From contig NZ_CP058349.1 in the NCBI RefSeq assembly GCF_013395055.1, positions 3,471,501-3,535,500 of the forward strand: a stretch of DNA of 64,000 bases, in the 5' to 3' direction. Numbering within the stretch: the first letter of the stretch is position 1; each line of letters opens with the position of its first letter. Made by a program: the position numbers and the translations under genes. Source of the stretch: Pseudomonas sp. ABC1 (GTDB lineage: Bacteria; Pseudomonadota; Gammaproteobacteria; Pseudomonadales; Pseudomonadaceae). The notes under the pieces are model-generated. The model was not told where the DNA came from and did not search any database. It worked only from the letters and a program-made list of their open reading frames with translations. Positions 55,307 through 63,041 of this stretch are shown here, piece after piece.

Positions 55307-55573
55307 TAGGGTCTGTTGACGTTTCGCCGCGACCGCGCCGGCGCCTGTTTTTACACGAGGCAAGGCGCGAGATGCGAAGTTTGGTGGGCCAAATGAGCCA
55401 TCGAGTAAAGCAGCCTCGTGTAAAAACAGGCTCGGCCCTTCGGGTTGTGCGAGAAATAGCCCCCGCTGTCGTTGCAGGACTTGGCAAGGGAGTGACCATT
55501 GCCAAGTCCTGCGCCTAATCGGGGGCTATTTCTCGCGACAACGCGGCTTGCGTCGAAACGTCAACAGACCCTA
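55307..55573. mobile_element. 263-bp MITE-like element with nested inverted repeats
   Basis: Ends are inverted repeats GGGTCTGTTGACGTTTCG at 55309 and its complement ending 55571 (18 identical bases), each flanked by TA, suggesting a TA target duplication as for IS630/Tc1-type elements. Inside are three further perfect inverted repeats: 55344-55361 with 55413-55430 (18 bases), 55449-55465 with 55520-55536 (17), and 55474-55487 with 55499-55512 (14, nested in the second). No transposase is encoded. It sits in the cysT-sbp gap. Confidence 0.75.
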
Positions 55574-55589
55574 AGGTTTTTCTGCCGGA

Positions 55590-56603
55590 TCAGCGGCCGC
55601 TGGCCAGCAACTGGTCAAGGATACCATTGCCGTCGAAATGCTTGGCAGTGATATCGTCCCAGCTACCCAGCACTTCGGTCGGGTTGATCAGGCGGATCGC
55701 GGGGAACTGCGCCTTGGTCGCCGCGACCACTTCCGGGTGGTGCACACGGTAGTTGTAGGTCGTCAGCAGTTGCTGGATGTCCTTGCTGTACTGGAACTTC
55801 AGGTATTCGGTCGCCACTTCTCGGGTGCCTTTCTCGTCGACCACCTTGTCCACCACGGCGACCGGGAACTCGGCCAGTACGCTGACCGGCGGCACCACGA
55901 CTTCGAACTCGCCAGACTTGAATTCCTCGCCGTTGGCGATGTTGACCACTTCCGATTCGAAGGTCAGCAGCACGTCGCCCTGGCCGTTCTGGGCGAAGGC
56001 CACGGTGGCGCCACGGCCGCCGGTGGGGAAGTTCTCGACGTTGTGCAGGACCTTGCCGACGAATTCCTTGATCTTGCCTTCGTCACCCTTGAAGGCTTCG
56101 TTGGCGTAGAGCCAGGCGCCCAGGTAGCTGTAGCGGGCGTTGCCGGAGGTTTTCGGGTTGGGGAAGACTAGCTTCACGTCCGAACGGGCCAGGTCGTCCC
56201 AGTTCTTGATGCCCTTGGGATTGCCTTTGCGCACCAGGAAGGCGGTGGTGCTGTAGTAGGGCGAGCTGTTGTTGTCGAACTGCTTGGCCCAGTCGGCGCG
56301 CACCAGGCCACGCTTGGCGAGGATGTCCACGTCGGTGACCTGGTTGAAGGTCACGGTGTCGACCTTCTTGCCCTGGATGATGTCCTGGGCCTGGCGCGAG
56401 GTGCCGGCGAACGACTGGTCGATCTTCTGTTCCTTGCCGGTCTGTGCTTTCCAGTGGGCGACGAATTTCGGGTTGATCTCGGCGAAAAGCTCGCGGGCGA
56501 TGTCATACGAGGCATTCAGGATCGGCTTTTCCGCTGCAAGCGTGGCAGCGCTGCTGAACAAGGCAGTGGCAACGGCGGATGCCAGAAGGAGTTTCTTGAG
56601 CAT
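55590..56603 (-). CDS. sbp: periplasmic sulfate-binding protein
   Basis: Captures sulfate/thiosulfate for CysTWA. 337-residue precursor with signal peptide (LLLASAVATALFSSAATLAA, cleaved near residue 23), mature protein NASYDIARELFAEINPKFV, FAGTSRQAQDIIQGKKVDTV, NFPTGGRGATVAFAQNGQGD, ending with the ALLYL-like FQYSKDIQQLLTTYNYRVHH. First gene of the sulfate block; its start is followed upstream by an AT-rich promoter region with a palindrome at 56710. Induced by sulfate limitation in pseudomonads. Confidence 0.95.
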   Translation of the reverse strand: MLKKLLLASAVATALFSSAATLAAEKPILNASYDIARELFAEINPKFVAHWKAQTGKEQKIDQSFAGTSRQAQDIIQGKKVDTVTFNQVTDVDILAKRGLVRADWAKQFDNNSSPYYSTTAFLVRKGNPKGIKNWDDLARSDVKLVFPNPKTSGNARYSYLGAWLYANEAFKGDEGKIKEFVGKVLHNVENFPTGGRGATVAFAQNGQGDVLLTFESEVVNIANGEEFKSGEFEVVVPPVSVLAEFPVAVVDKVVDEKGTREVATEYLKFQYSKDIQQLLTTYNYRVHHPEVVAATKAQFPAIRLINPTEVLGSWDDITAKHFDGNGILDQLLASGR

Positions 56604-56709
56604 GGTATTGGCTTTCCTTGATGATTGAGCGGATCGGACCCTAGCCGATATGGGGAATGGATATAACCCCCGTGCATGTATCGGTGTGTGCAGTCTGCTC
56701 AGATTGCTT

Positions 56710-56724
56710 ATTCTTTAAAAGAAT
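56710..56724. promoter_or_regulatory. palindrome in the sbp promoter region (candidate CysB site)
   Basis: ATTCTTT and AAAGAAT with one base between form a perfect 7-1-7 palindrome in an AT-rich stretch 106 bp upstream of sbp. It fits a dyad operator such as those of LysR regulators (CysB), but the assignment is only from location. Confidence 0.4.
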
Positions 56725-56813
56725 TGTTTTTTCATATTTTTATGCTTTTTTGAATTTAACCCTCGATGTAAACAGTCTAGCGGCGGCATCTGGTTCGCCA
56801 CGGGAGGTTGAAG

Positions 56814-57224
56814 ATGCGTGGTCCGGGATCGGTAGTGTTCTTTGCATTGTTCGCGCTGCTGGGCGCATGCGGTACGTCGGTGATTCGCGATGAGTCGTTG
56901 CCGCTGGAGGAGCGACTGGCCAGGCTGGACTACCGGCAGGGCAAGGTGCTCGACTCGATCCAGCGTTATGACATCGACGGCTGGCAGTACCTGGACAAGT
57001 CGCACCTGATTCTGGGGGGTGGACCGCGTGGTGCCTACCTGATCGAGTTCTCCAGTCCTTGCCGCAATCTGGCGTTCAGCAATCGGATCGGCTACAGCAC
57101 CACGGTCGGCGCGCTGAGCCGGTTGGACCGCATCGTCTCCAGCGATGGCAGCGGTTTTCCCGAACACTGCCTGATTGGCAACATCTATCGCCTGGAGCGT
57201 ATCGACAAGAAGTCCAGGGAGTGA
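56814..57224 (+). CDS. DUF6491-like lipoprotein
   Basis: A 136-residue lipoprotein: MRGPGSVVFFALFALLGAC with lipobox LGAC (Cys19), then a mixed alpha/beta domain (LPLEERLARLDYRQGKVLDS, WQYLDKSHLILGGGP, then YLIEFSSPCRNLAFSNRIGY with a conserved-looking disulfide pair, C to GFPEHCLIGNIY). This resembles the DUF6491 family. Function unknown; probably periplasmic or outer-membrane facing. GGGAGG six bases before the ATG at 56814. Divergent from sbp. Confidence 0.8.
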   Translation: MRGPGSVVFFALFALLGACGTSVIRDESLPLEERLARLDYRQGKVLDSIQRYDIDGWQYLDKSHLILGGGPRGAYLIEFSSPCRNLAFSNRIGYSTTVGALSRLDRIVSSDGSGFPEHCLIGNIYRLERIDKKSRE

Positions 57225-57228
57225 TGCC

Positions 57229-57723
57229 TTACTCCAGGCGCTGTAGCCCGCTGAACAGCAATTGCGCCTTGCAGGTGCGGCACAGGTAGCGCCGTCCCTT
57301 CGCCACCAGGGCGTGGCGTTGCGCGGTGAAGGCGAAGTCCCGTGAGGGGCAGTTGCAGTTATAGATGTAGCAGGTCGCCGGAGTGCGCTTGACAGCATAG
57401 GAGTGGCAGCGGTCTGGCGGCAGTTCGTAGACACCCAGCATGATCTGCTGCCACTCCTCGCCGTGGGGCTTGATGCCAGGACCGAACAGTTGATGGGCGA
57501 TCAGGTGGGCGACCTCGTGGGGCACGGTCTGCCGGAGAAAGTGCTCACTGTTTTCCAGGTACAACTGCCGGTTGAAGCGCAGCAGGTTGTCATGCAGGTG
57601 AGCGACTCCCGCTTTTTGTCCACGCAGCTTGAGGCTCACCTCCGGGCGGGTGAAGCACCTTGCGAAGAAGTCTTCCGCCAGCTTGTAGCAGCTCTCGACG
57701 CGGGCTTGAATCTGTTCCGGCAT
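57229..57723 (-). CDS. sprT: SprT-family zinc metalloprotein
   Basis: A 164-residue SprT-like protein: the HEVAHLIAHQLFG zinc-binding helix (about 69-82, with HExxH), RKTP and CYIYNCNCPSRDFAFT, and the C-terminal zinc ribbon CRTCKAQLLFSGLQ. SprT proteins in bacteria are of unclear role; the eukaryotic SPRTN homologue is a DNA-crosslink protease. ATG at 57723; the frame extends further up through a repeat but those residues are not conserved. Tail to tail with the lipoprotein gene (4 bp apart). Confidence 0.88.
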   Translation of the reverse strand: MPEQIQARVESCYKLAEDFFARCFTRPEVSLKLRGQKAGVAHLHDNLLRFNRQLYLENSEHFLRQTVPHEVAHLIAHQLFGPGIKPHGEEWQQIMLGVYELPPDRCHSYAVKRTPATCYIYNCNCPSRDFAFTAQRHALVAKGRRYLCRTCKAQLLFSGLQRLE

Positions 57724-57784
57724 GTTTCCCTCCGACTGAGGGGCGATTATGCCAGCCACTGTCAGGCTATGGAGGAAAAGCCGA

Positions 57785-57984
57785 AGAACCTGTTCACGAT
57801 CTGCTACGCGTCGGTCCTGCTGCGTTAAAAACAGGCTCGGAATGCTCATTTACAACTCGTAAACTCCGCTTGATTCGCTTTGCTCACCTTGTGGGCCAGC
57901 CTGCGGCTGTTACTCCGCTACGCTACGTTTCTCGCCTGTTTTTGCCTTGCAGTCCTCTAGCTCGCGAGATCGTGAGCAGGTTCT
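57785..57984. mobile_element. 200-bp inverted-repeat element (MITE-like)
   Basis: Terminal inverted repeats AGAACCTGTTCACGATCT (57785-57802) and its complement at 57967-57984 match in 17 of 18 bases; AAAAACAGGC at 57827-57836 pairs with GCCTGTTTTT at 57934-57943. It carries no gene. It shares the 14 bases AAAAACAGGCTCGG with the element at 55309-55571. It lies between the SprT start and the Yip1-family gene, so it could affect the sprT promoter. Confidence 0.6.
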
Positions 57985-58015
57985 AAGCCAGGAAGGCCTG
58001 GCTTCGGCAAGAGGA

Positions 58016-58615
58016 TCAACTGGTGTAGACCGGGCCTACGCCCAGGCTCCAGATGATGACCGAGGCGGCAATGATGCTGACCAGCACCACCAGCCCCGCC
58101 GCCAGTACCGAGCTGGAGAACAGGAAGCCTTCGTCGCGGGGAATACCCATGAAGGTCGGCAGCCCGACATACAGCAGGTAAGCGGTGTAGCTGACTGCCG
58201 CCGTGCCCGCCAGCAGGCCCAGCCACAGGTGTGGGTAGAGCGCCGCCAGGCCACCGATGAACAGCGGCGTCGCGGTGTAGCCGGCGAAGACGATGCATTG
58301 GCCCAGGGACGGACTGGCACTGTAGGTGCGCGCCATCCAGTGGATGAAGCGACCCATCACGGCGATGCCGATCAGCATGGTCAGGTAGGACAGCAAGGCC
58401 AATGGCAGGGCGCTGGCCTGGGTCAGCCGCACCGGATCGCCACCGGCGATGCTCCAGCCGAGTTGTGTGGTGCCGATGTAGGCGGAGAGGGGAGGAATGG
58501 CGGCGAGCAGCAGGATATGGCTGAGGTACAGACGGCTGACGGTCTGCCTTTCGTTGCTGATGTCACGCCATGCCTGGCCCGGATGTGCGAACAGACCCCA
58601 TACGTGATTGATCAT
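58016..58615 (-). CDS. Yip1-family membrane protein
   Basis: A 199-residue inner-membrane protein with five or six helices and the Yip1 domain (PF04893) order: an N-terminal VWGLFAHPGQAWRDISNERQ segment, then helices such as LSHILLLAAIPPLSAYIG, SLGQCIVFAGYTATPLFIGG and a last helix near 175-195. Bacterial members are of unknown function. ATG at 58615. Monocistronic, between two repeat regions. Confidence 0.82.
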   Translation of the reverse strand: MINHVWGLFAHPGQAWRDISNERQTVSRLYLSHILLLAAIPPLSAYIGTTQLGWSIAGGDPVRLTQASALPLALLSYLTMLIGIAVMGRFIHWMARTYSASPSLGQCIVFAGYTATPLFIGGLAALYPHLWLGLLAGTAAVSYTAYLLYVGLPTFMGIPRDEGFLFSSSVLAAGLVVLVSIIAASVIIWSLGVGPVYTS

Positions 58616-58773
58616 GTCAGTCTCTCCTCTGTGGTGAAGCGCGGGGCTCGATACGTTGGTTCAACTTGTTTACGACTTTAGTTCAGAGTCTAGGCGCGCA
58701 CGTTGAGTTCGCCAGGAAGGGCGCGGCAGACGGCTGCAAAGCTGTTGCCTGATATTGCGAAGACCGCGCTTTT

Positions 58774-58811
58774 CCCCCTCTCCCGCCTGCGGGAGAGGGC
58801 CGGGGAGAGGG
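58774..58811. repeat. CCCTCTCCC-type REP element
   Basis: CCCTCTCCCGC CT GCGGGAGAGGG plus a CGGGGAGAGGGT tail, nearly identical to the copy at 45010-45046 and in the same orientation; it lies between the Yip1 gene and ttcA. Confidence 0.75.
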
Positions 58812-58898
58812 TAGAAAAGCATCATGCGATTGCTCTGCCTGCTGCCCGCGCTTTGCGCGTAAAATGCGCGGCTTTGGCAATTATCCGGATTCCTCGAC

Positions 58899-59723
58899 AT
58901 GGGCAGCCTCTCGGTCAACCAGAACAAACTGCAAAAACGCCTGCGCCGCCTCGCGGGAGAGGCCGTCACCGATTTCAACATGATCGAGGAGGGCGACAAG
59001 GTGATGGTCTGCCTGTCTGGCGGCAAGGACAGCTACACCATGCTCGACGTGCTGCTGTACCTGCAGAAGGTCGCGCCGATCCGCTTCGAGGTGGTGGCGG
59101 TCAACATGGACCAGAAGCAGCCGGGTTTTCCCGAGCATGTGCTGCCTGAATACCTCAAGGGCCTGGGTATCGAGTACCACATCATCGAGAAGGACACCTA
59201 CTCGGTGGTCAAGGAGAAGATCCCCGAGGGCAAGACCACCTGCTCGCTGTGTTCGCGCCTGCGCCGGGGTACGCTCTACACCTTCGCCGACGAGATCGGC
59301 GCGACCAAGATGGCCCTCGGGCATCACCGCGACGACATCCTGGAAACCTTCTTCCTCAATATGTTCTATGGCGGCACCCTCAAGGCGATGCCGCCCAAGC
59401 TGCTGTCCGACGACGGTCGCAACGTGGTGATCCGTCCGCTGGCCTACTGCAACGAGGCGGATATCGAGGCTTATTCACGCATCCGTGAGTTCCCCATCAT
59501 CCCGTGCAACCTGTGCGGCTCGCAGGAGAACCTGCAGCGCCAGGTGGTCAAGGAGATGCTGCAGGAGTGGGAGCGCAAGTCGCCGGGGCGGACCGAAATC
59601 ATGTTCCGCGCCTTGCAGAACGTGGTGCCCTCGCAACTAGCCGACCGCAACCTGTTCGACTTCCGCAGCCTGCGTATCGACGATAACGCCACGCCGCGCT
59701 TCGTCGATGTGATGAGTCTGTAG
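58899..59723 (+). CDS. ttcA: tRNA 2-thiocytidine(32) synthetase TtcA
   Basis: Thiolates cytidine 32 of certain tRNAs. 274 residues: PP-loop SGGKDSYTMLD (40-50), the CSLCSRLRRGTLY and CNLCGSQENLQR cysteine pairs that bind the [4Fe-4S] cluster, and the family stretch GHHRDDILETFFLNMFYGG. ATG at 58899, right after a repeat; the ribosome-binding site (ATTCCTCGAC) is weak. Confidence 0.96.
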   Translation: MGSLSVNQNKLQKRLRRLAGEAVTDFNMIEEGDKVMVCLSGGKDSYTMLDVLLYLQKVAPIRFEVVAVNMDQKQPGFPEHVLPEYLKGLGIEYHIIEKDTYSVVKEKIPEGKTTCSLCSRLRRGTLYTFADEIGATKMALGHHRDDILETFFLNMFYGGTLKAMPPKLLSDDGRNVVIRPLAYCNEADIEAYSRIREFPIIPCNLCGSQENLQRQVVKEMLQEWERKSPGRTEIMFRALQNVVPSQLADRNLFDFRSLRIDDNATPRFVDVMSL

Positions 59724-59772
59724 CCGCCACACGCTTGAAACGAAGGCTCACTGGCGCCGTCTGGAGGGAGTA

Positions 59773-60444
59773 ATGCACGATTATCGCTGGCTTCACGAAT
59801 ACTGCCTGAATCGCTTCGGCTCCAGTGCCGAACTGGAGTCGCGGCTGCCTGTGCCGGCGAGCGCCGAGCATTTGCGTGCAGTGCCGGACGACCGCTACCT
59901 GTCGCTGATCGCGCTGCGCGTCTTCCGTGCCGGATTGAAGCACAGTGTGGTGGATGCCAAATGGCCGGCGTTCGAGGAGGTCTTCCATGGCTTCGATCCA
60001 CAGAAGGTCGTGCTGATGGGCGCCGAGCATCTGGAGCGCCTGATGCAGGACACGCGCCTGATCCGGCACCTGGGCAAGCTCGCCAGCGTGCCGCGCAATG
60101 CCCAGATGGTGCTGGATGTCGTCAGGGAGAAGGGGCGCTTCGGCAATCTGCTGGCAGACTGGCCGGGAGAGGATATCGTCGGGCTGTGGCGCTACCTGTC
60201 ACGCCATGGCAACCAGTTGGGCGGGTTGTCAGCGCCGCGCTTCCTGCGCATGGCCGGCAAGGATACCTTCGTACCTTCGGATGACGTGGTCGCTGCGCTC
60301 AAGGCCCAGGGCGTGCTGGACAAGGCGCCGACCAGCCAGCGCGACCAGGCCACCCTGCAAGCCGCCTTCAATCGGTTGCACGAGCAGAGTGGCCGTCCGC
60401 TGTGCCAGCTCTCCGCGATGCTGGCCTTTACCGTCAATCACTGA
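59773..60444 (+). CDS. Tag-like DNA-3-methyladenine glycosylase I family protein
   Basis: A 223-residue protein with the fold of Tag-type base-excision glycosylases: YLSLIALRVFRAGLKHSVV, then WPAFEEVFHGFDPQKVVLM and RLIRHLGKLASVPRNAQMVL, and GLWRYLSRHGNQLGGLSAPRF, each in the order of the Tag family (PF03352). The Tag zinc cysteines/histidines are not all present, so it could be a divergent subfamily. It follows ttcA by 50 bp, as often in pseudomonads. Start ATG 59773 with GGAGG upstream. Confidence 0.8.
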   Translation: MHDYRWLHEYCLNRFGSSAELESRLPVPASAEHLRAVPDDRYLSLIALRVFRAGLKHSVVDAKWPAFEEVFHGFDPQKVVLMGAEHLERLMQDTRLIRHLGKLASVPRNAQMVLDVVREKGRFGNLLADWPGEDIVGLWRYLSRHGNQLGGLSAPRFLRMAGKDTFVPSDDVVAALKAQGVLDKAPTSQRDQATLQAAFNRLHEQSGRPLCQLSAMLAFTVNH

Positions 60445-60487
60445 AGGTGCCGGTACCGCATGTGCACCGGCACATGGGGCGTGCTCG

Positions 60488-61396
60488 TTATTGCAGAGCC
60501 TTGACGATCAACTGCACATCCCGCTCCAGGGCCGCGACCGGGTCCTGATTCTGTTCGTCGATCACCAGCAATTGGCTGCCGCCCGCCTTGATGGCGTCGA
60601 CGACTTCCTTCGGCGGCTGGGTATGGTGCAGGACCAGGGCCACGTCGTTTTCCTCGAGGGTCGTGCTCAGCGCTTGCAGGGCATCGCTCGGCCACTGGCG
60701 GGCCTCGGGGATTTCCAGCGGCAGCAGGTCGAGGTTGAGGCCGGTCAGCAGGTAGTCCAGTCGTTCCGACAGGCTGCCCACGGTGACGTTGTCGACCTTG
60801 GCCAGGGCCTGTTCGCTGCCGGCATTGAGTTTCAGCAGGCGTTGCTTGAGGGTGGCGAGGTTGCTTTCGATGCGTTGTGCGTCCGCGGGTGCCAGGCGTA
60901 CCAGATCAGCGGCGATCACATCGGCCATGCGGCCCATGTTGCTGATCGACAGCCAGGGTTGGCCGCTCAGTTCGTCATCCGAACCGGCCTGCTGGGTGGC
61001 GATACCGGGCAGTGCGCCATCGACGGGGCGGGCCGCGTCGATTTCCACGACGCGGATATTGCTGCGGCGGGCCATCGGGTAGAGCGGGTCTTCCGCCCAG
61101 ATCGAGCGCAGGGCGATCACCGCATCGGCCTGCCGGGCGAGCTTGTCCAGGCTGGCCGCGCCGCGTCCGCCGAAGTAGGAAATCTGCCGTGGGCCGGGGA
61201 TATTGGCCGGCGCGGCGCGCTGCAACTCGACCTGGCTGCCGGCCAGCAATTGTTCGGCCAGCCCGTGGGTGATCGGCAGGGCGGCGAGTACACGGACCTT
61301 CTCGGTGCTGGCCGGGGCGCTGGCAGCCTGCAACGTGTGCATAGGCAGGCTGGCCAGGATCAGTGCGAGGCCGAGGTGGTGAAGTTTCAGGTTCAT
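60488..61396 (-). CDS. metal ABC transporter substrate-binding-like protein lacking usual ligands
   Basis: A 302-residue exported protein of the ZnuA/TroA class: signal peptide (LALILASLPMHTLQAAS), and the fold landmarks VLAALPITHGLAEQLLAGS, DAVIALRSIWAEDPLYP, SISNMGRMADVIAADLVRL and VTVGSLSERLDYLLTGLNL. The usual metal histidines (PHxYEP, PH-WLSP, the third His) are replaced by GPRQISYFG, GQPWLSIS and GSLSERLDY. It may bind something else, act as an auxiliary protein, or be decaying. Its start overlaps the permease end by four bases, so it is coupled to the transporter. Confidence 0.8.
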   Translation of the reverse strand: MNLKLHHLGLALILASLPMHTLQAASAPASTEKVRVLAALPITHGLAEQLLAGSQVELQRAAPANIPGPRQISYFGGRGAASLDKLARQADAVIALRSIWAEDPLYPMARRSNIRVVEIDAARPVDGALPGIATQQAGSDDELSGQPWLSISNMGRMADVIAADLVRLAPADAQRIESNLATLKQRLLKLNAGSEQALAKVDNVTVGSLSERLDYLLTGLNLDLLPLEIPEARQWPSDALQALSTTLEENDVALVLHHTQPPKEVVDAIKAGGSQLLVIDEQNQDPVAALERDVQLIVKALQ

Positions 61397-62298
61397 CCAA
61401 GGTTTCCTTTCAAGCTTGGGAGGATGCCGCGGGCAATGGCGGCCAGCGCGAAGGCGATACCGGCGACCAGGATGATCGCGGCGCCGGAAGGTACGGGCAG
61501 GTCGAGGGTGATGGGCAGCAGGATGCCGGCCAGCGTACTCAGGGTCGCGATGAGTACCGACAGCCAGAAGAAGCCCTTGAGCGACTGGCTGAGCAGGCGT
61601 GCCGCTGCCGCCGGGATCACCAGCAGTGCGCCGACCAGGATGGCGCCGATGACCTTGACTGCGGCGACCGTGATAAGGGTGACCAGGATCACGAACAGGT
61701 AGTCCAGCGTCTTCACCGCCACGCCGCGCACGGTCGCCAGTTGCGGATTGAAGCTGGCCAGCATGATGCGGTTGTACAGGGGCAGCGCGAGGGCCAGCAC
61801 CAGGCTGCCGACCACGGCCAGTACCAGCAGGTCGGTGGCGTTGACCGTCAGTACGGAGCCGAACAGCACGTTTTCCAGAATGTGCACGTTGATCTTGCCC
61901 GCCAGCACCAGCAGCAGACTGGCACCGAGTGCCAGCGAGACCGAGAGGAAGACGCCGATCAGCGTGTCCGGCGCCAGCCCGGTGCGGTTGCGCAGGTAGT
62001 TGAGCAGGATGCCGAACAGCAGGCAGTAGGCGAACAGGCTGCCATAGGGGCTGGTGTAGGGCTCGCCGAGCAGGATGCCGATGGCGACGCCGGTCAGGGC
62101 CGCATGGCCCACCGCTTCGGAGAAGAACGCGAAGCGCTTGACCACCACCAGCGTGCCCAGCCCGCCAAGCACCGGGCCGATCATCAGGCCGGCCAGCAGT
62201 GCGTTGACGACGAAGCCGTAGGCCAGTGCCTGAGGCAGGTAGCCCGCCGTCGCCCAGCCCTGGATCAGCAGGCGGAAGTGTTCATAGTCGAAGCTCAT
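61393..62298 (-). CDS. zinc/manganese-type ABC transporter permease
   Basis: ABC-3 family inner-membrane permease, 301 residues, with about eight or nine helices: LMIGPVLGGLGTLVVVKRFA, FFSEAVGHAALTGVAIGILL (the family SEAVGHAALTG motif), and ILENVLFGSVLTVNATDLLV. The first ATG of the conserved frame is at 62298; the frame stays open upstream through the ATPase gene. Coupled by four-base overlaps to both neighbours. Confidence 0.92.
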   Translation of the reverse strand: MSFDYEHFRLLIQGWATAGYLPQALAYGFVVNALLAGLMIGPVLGGLGTLVVVKRFAFFSEAVGHAALTGVAIGILLGEPYTSPYGSLFAYCLLFGILLNYLRNRTGLAPDTLIGVFLSVSLALGASLLLVLAGKINVHILENVLFGSVLTVNATDLLVLAVVGSLVLALALPLYNRIMLASFNPQLATVRGVAVKTLDYLFVILVTLITVAAVKVIGAILVGALLVIPAAAARLLSQSLKGFFWLSVLIATLSTLAGILLPITLDLPVPSGAAIILVAGIAFALAAIARGILPSLKGNLG

Positions 62299-63041
62299 GC
62301 CGGTGTGCTCCCGGTGACGCGAGGCTGGGTCGAGAACAGCCCGAGCAGGCGCTCCGGCGTCAGTGCCTGGGCAGGTGGCGCATCGAAGAGGACGCGCCGG
62401 TTCAGGCCGGTCACCCGGTCGGCCAGGCGGCCGACGGCCTCCAGGTCGTGCTCGATCCAGAGGATGGTGATGCCGTCGGCACGCCAATCGCCGATCAGGC
62501 GTTCGAAGACCTGTATGCCGGCCTCGTCCAGCGCCGACATCGGTTCATCGAGGATCAGCAGTTGCGGGGCCGGGATCAGGCCCTGTGCCAGCAGGACGCG
62601 CTGGCGCTCACCGCCGGAGAGCGCACCCATGCGGCGCTTGCGCTTGTCCTGCATGCCGACGCGCACCAGCGCCTGTTCGATGGACTGGGTGTGGTGGCGG
62701 GACAGGCCGAGGAACGCCGGGCGTTTCTGGCACATGCAGGCCATGAAGTCATCGACGGTCATCGGCAGGCCACGGTCGAACTCCAGGGCCTGCGGGACGT
62801 AGCCGATGGTGCCCGGCTCGCCCGACCAGTCGAGGCTCAGTTTGCCGCTGTGGGGCATTTGCCCCAGCAGCGTCTTGACCAGGGAGCTCTTGCCGCCGCC
62901 ATTGGGGCCGACCAGGGCGTGCGCATGGCCGGGCTGCACCTTGAAGGTCACCTGTTCGAGAATGCGCGTGCCGCCAAGGGTGAGGCCAATGCTGTCGAAG
63001 TCTATGCCTGGGCCGGCCGAGTCCTTTCGCTCCGATGTCAT
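62295..63041 (-). CDS. zinc/manganese-type ABC transporter ATPase
   Basis: 248-residue ABC ATPase: Walker A GPNGGGKSSLVKTL (about 45-58), signature LSGGERQRVLLAQ, Walker B LLILDEPMSALDE and the His switch WIEHDLE. An A-loop aromatic is replaced by the segment FKVQPGHAHALV. It matches the ABC-3 (ZnuC) type. ATG at 63041, overlapping the preceding binding-protein gene end by four bases. Confidence 0.93.
   Translation of the reverse strand: MTSERKDSAGPGIDFDSIGLTLGGTRILEQVTFKVQPGHAHALVGPNGGGKSSLVKTLLGQMPHSGKLSLDWSGEPGTIGYVPQALEFDRGLPMTVDDFMACMCQKRPAFLGLSRHHTQSIEQALVRVGMQDKRKRRMGALSGGERQRVLLAQGLIPAPQLLILDEPMSALDEAGIQVFERLIGDWRADGITILWIEHDLEAVGRLADRVTGLNRRVLFDAPPAQALTPERLLGLFSTQPRVTGSTPA

Noticed and set aside
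61363..62802. A 479-residue plus-strand frame over the metal transporter genes
   Set aside because: Antisense to coupled, clearly conserved ABC transporter genes on the minus strand.
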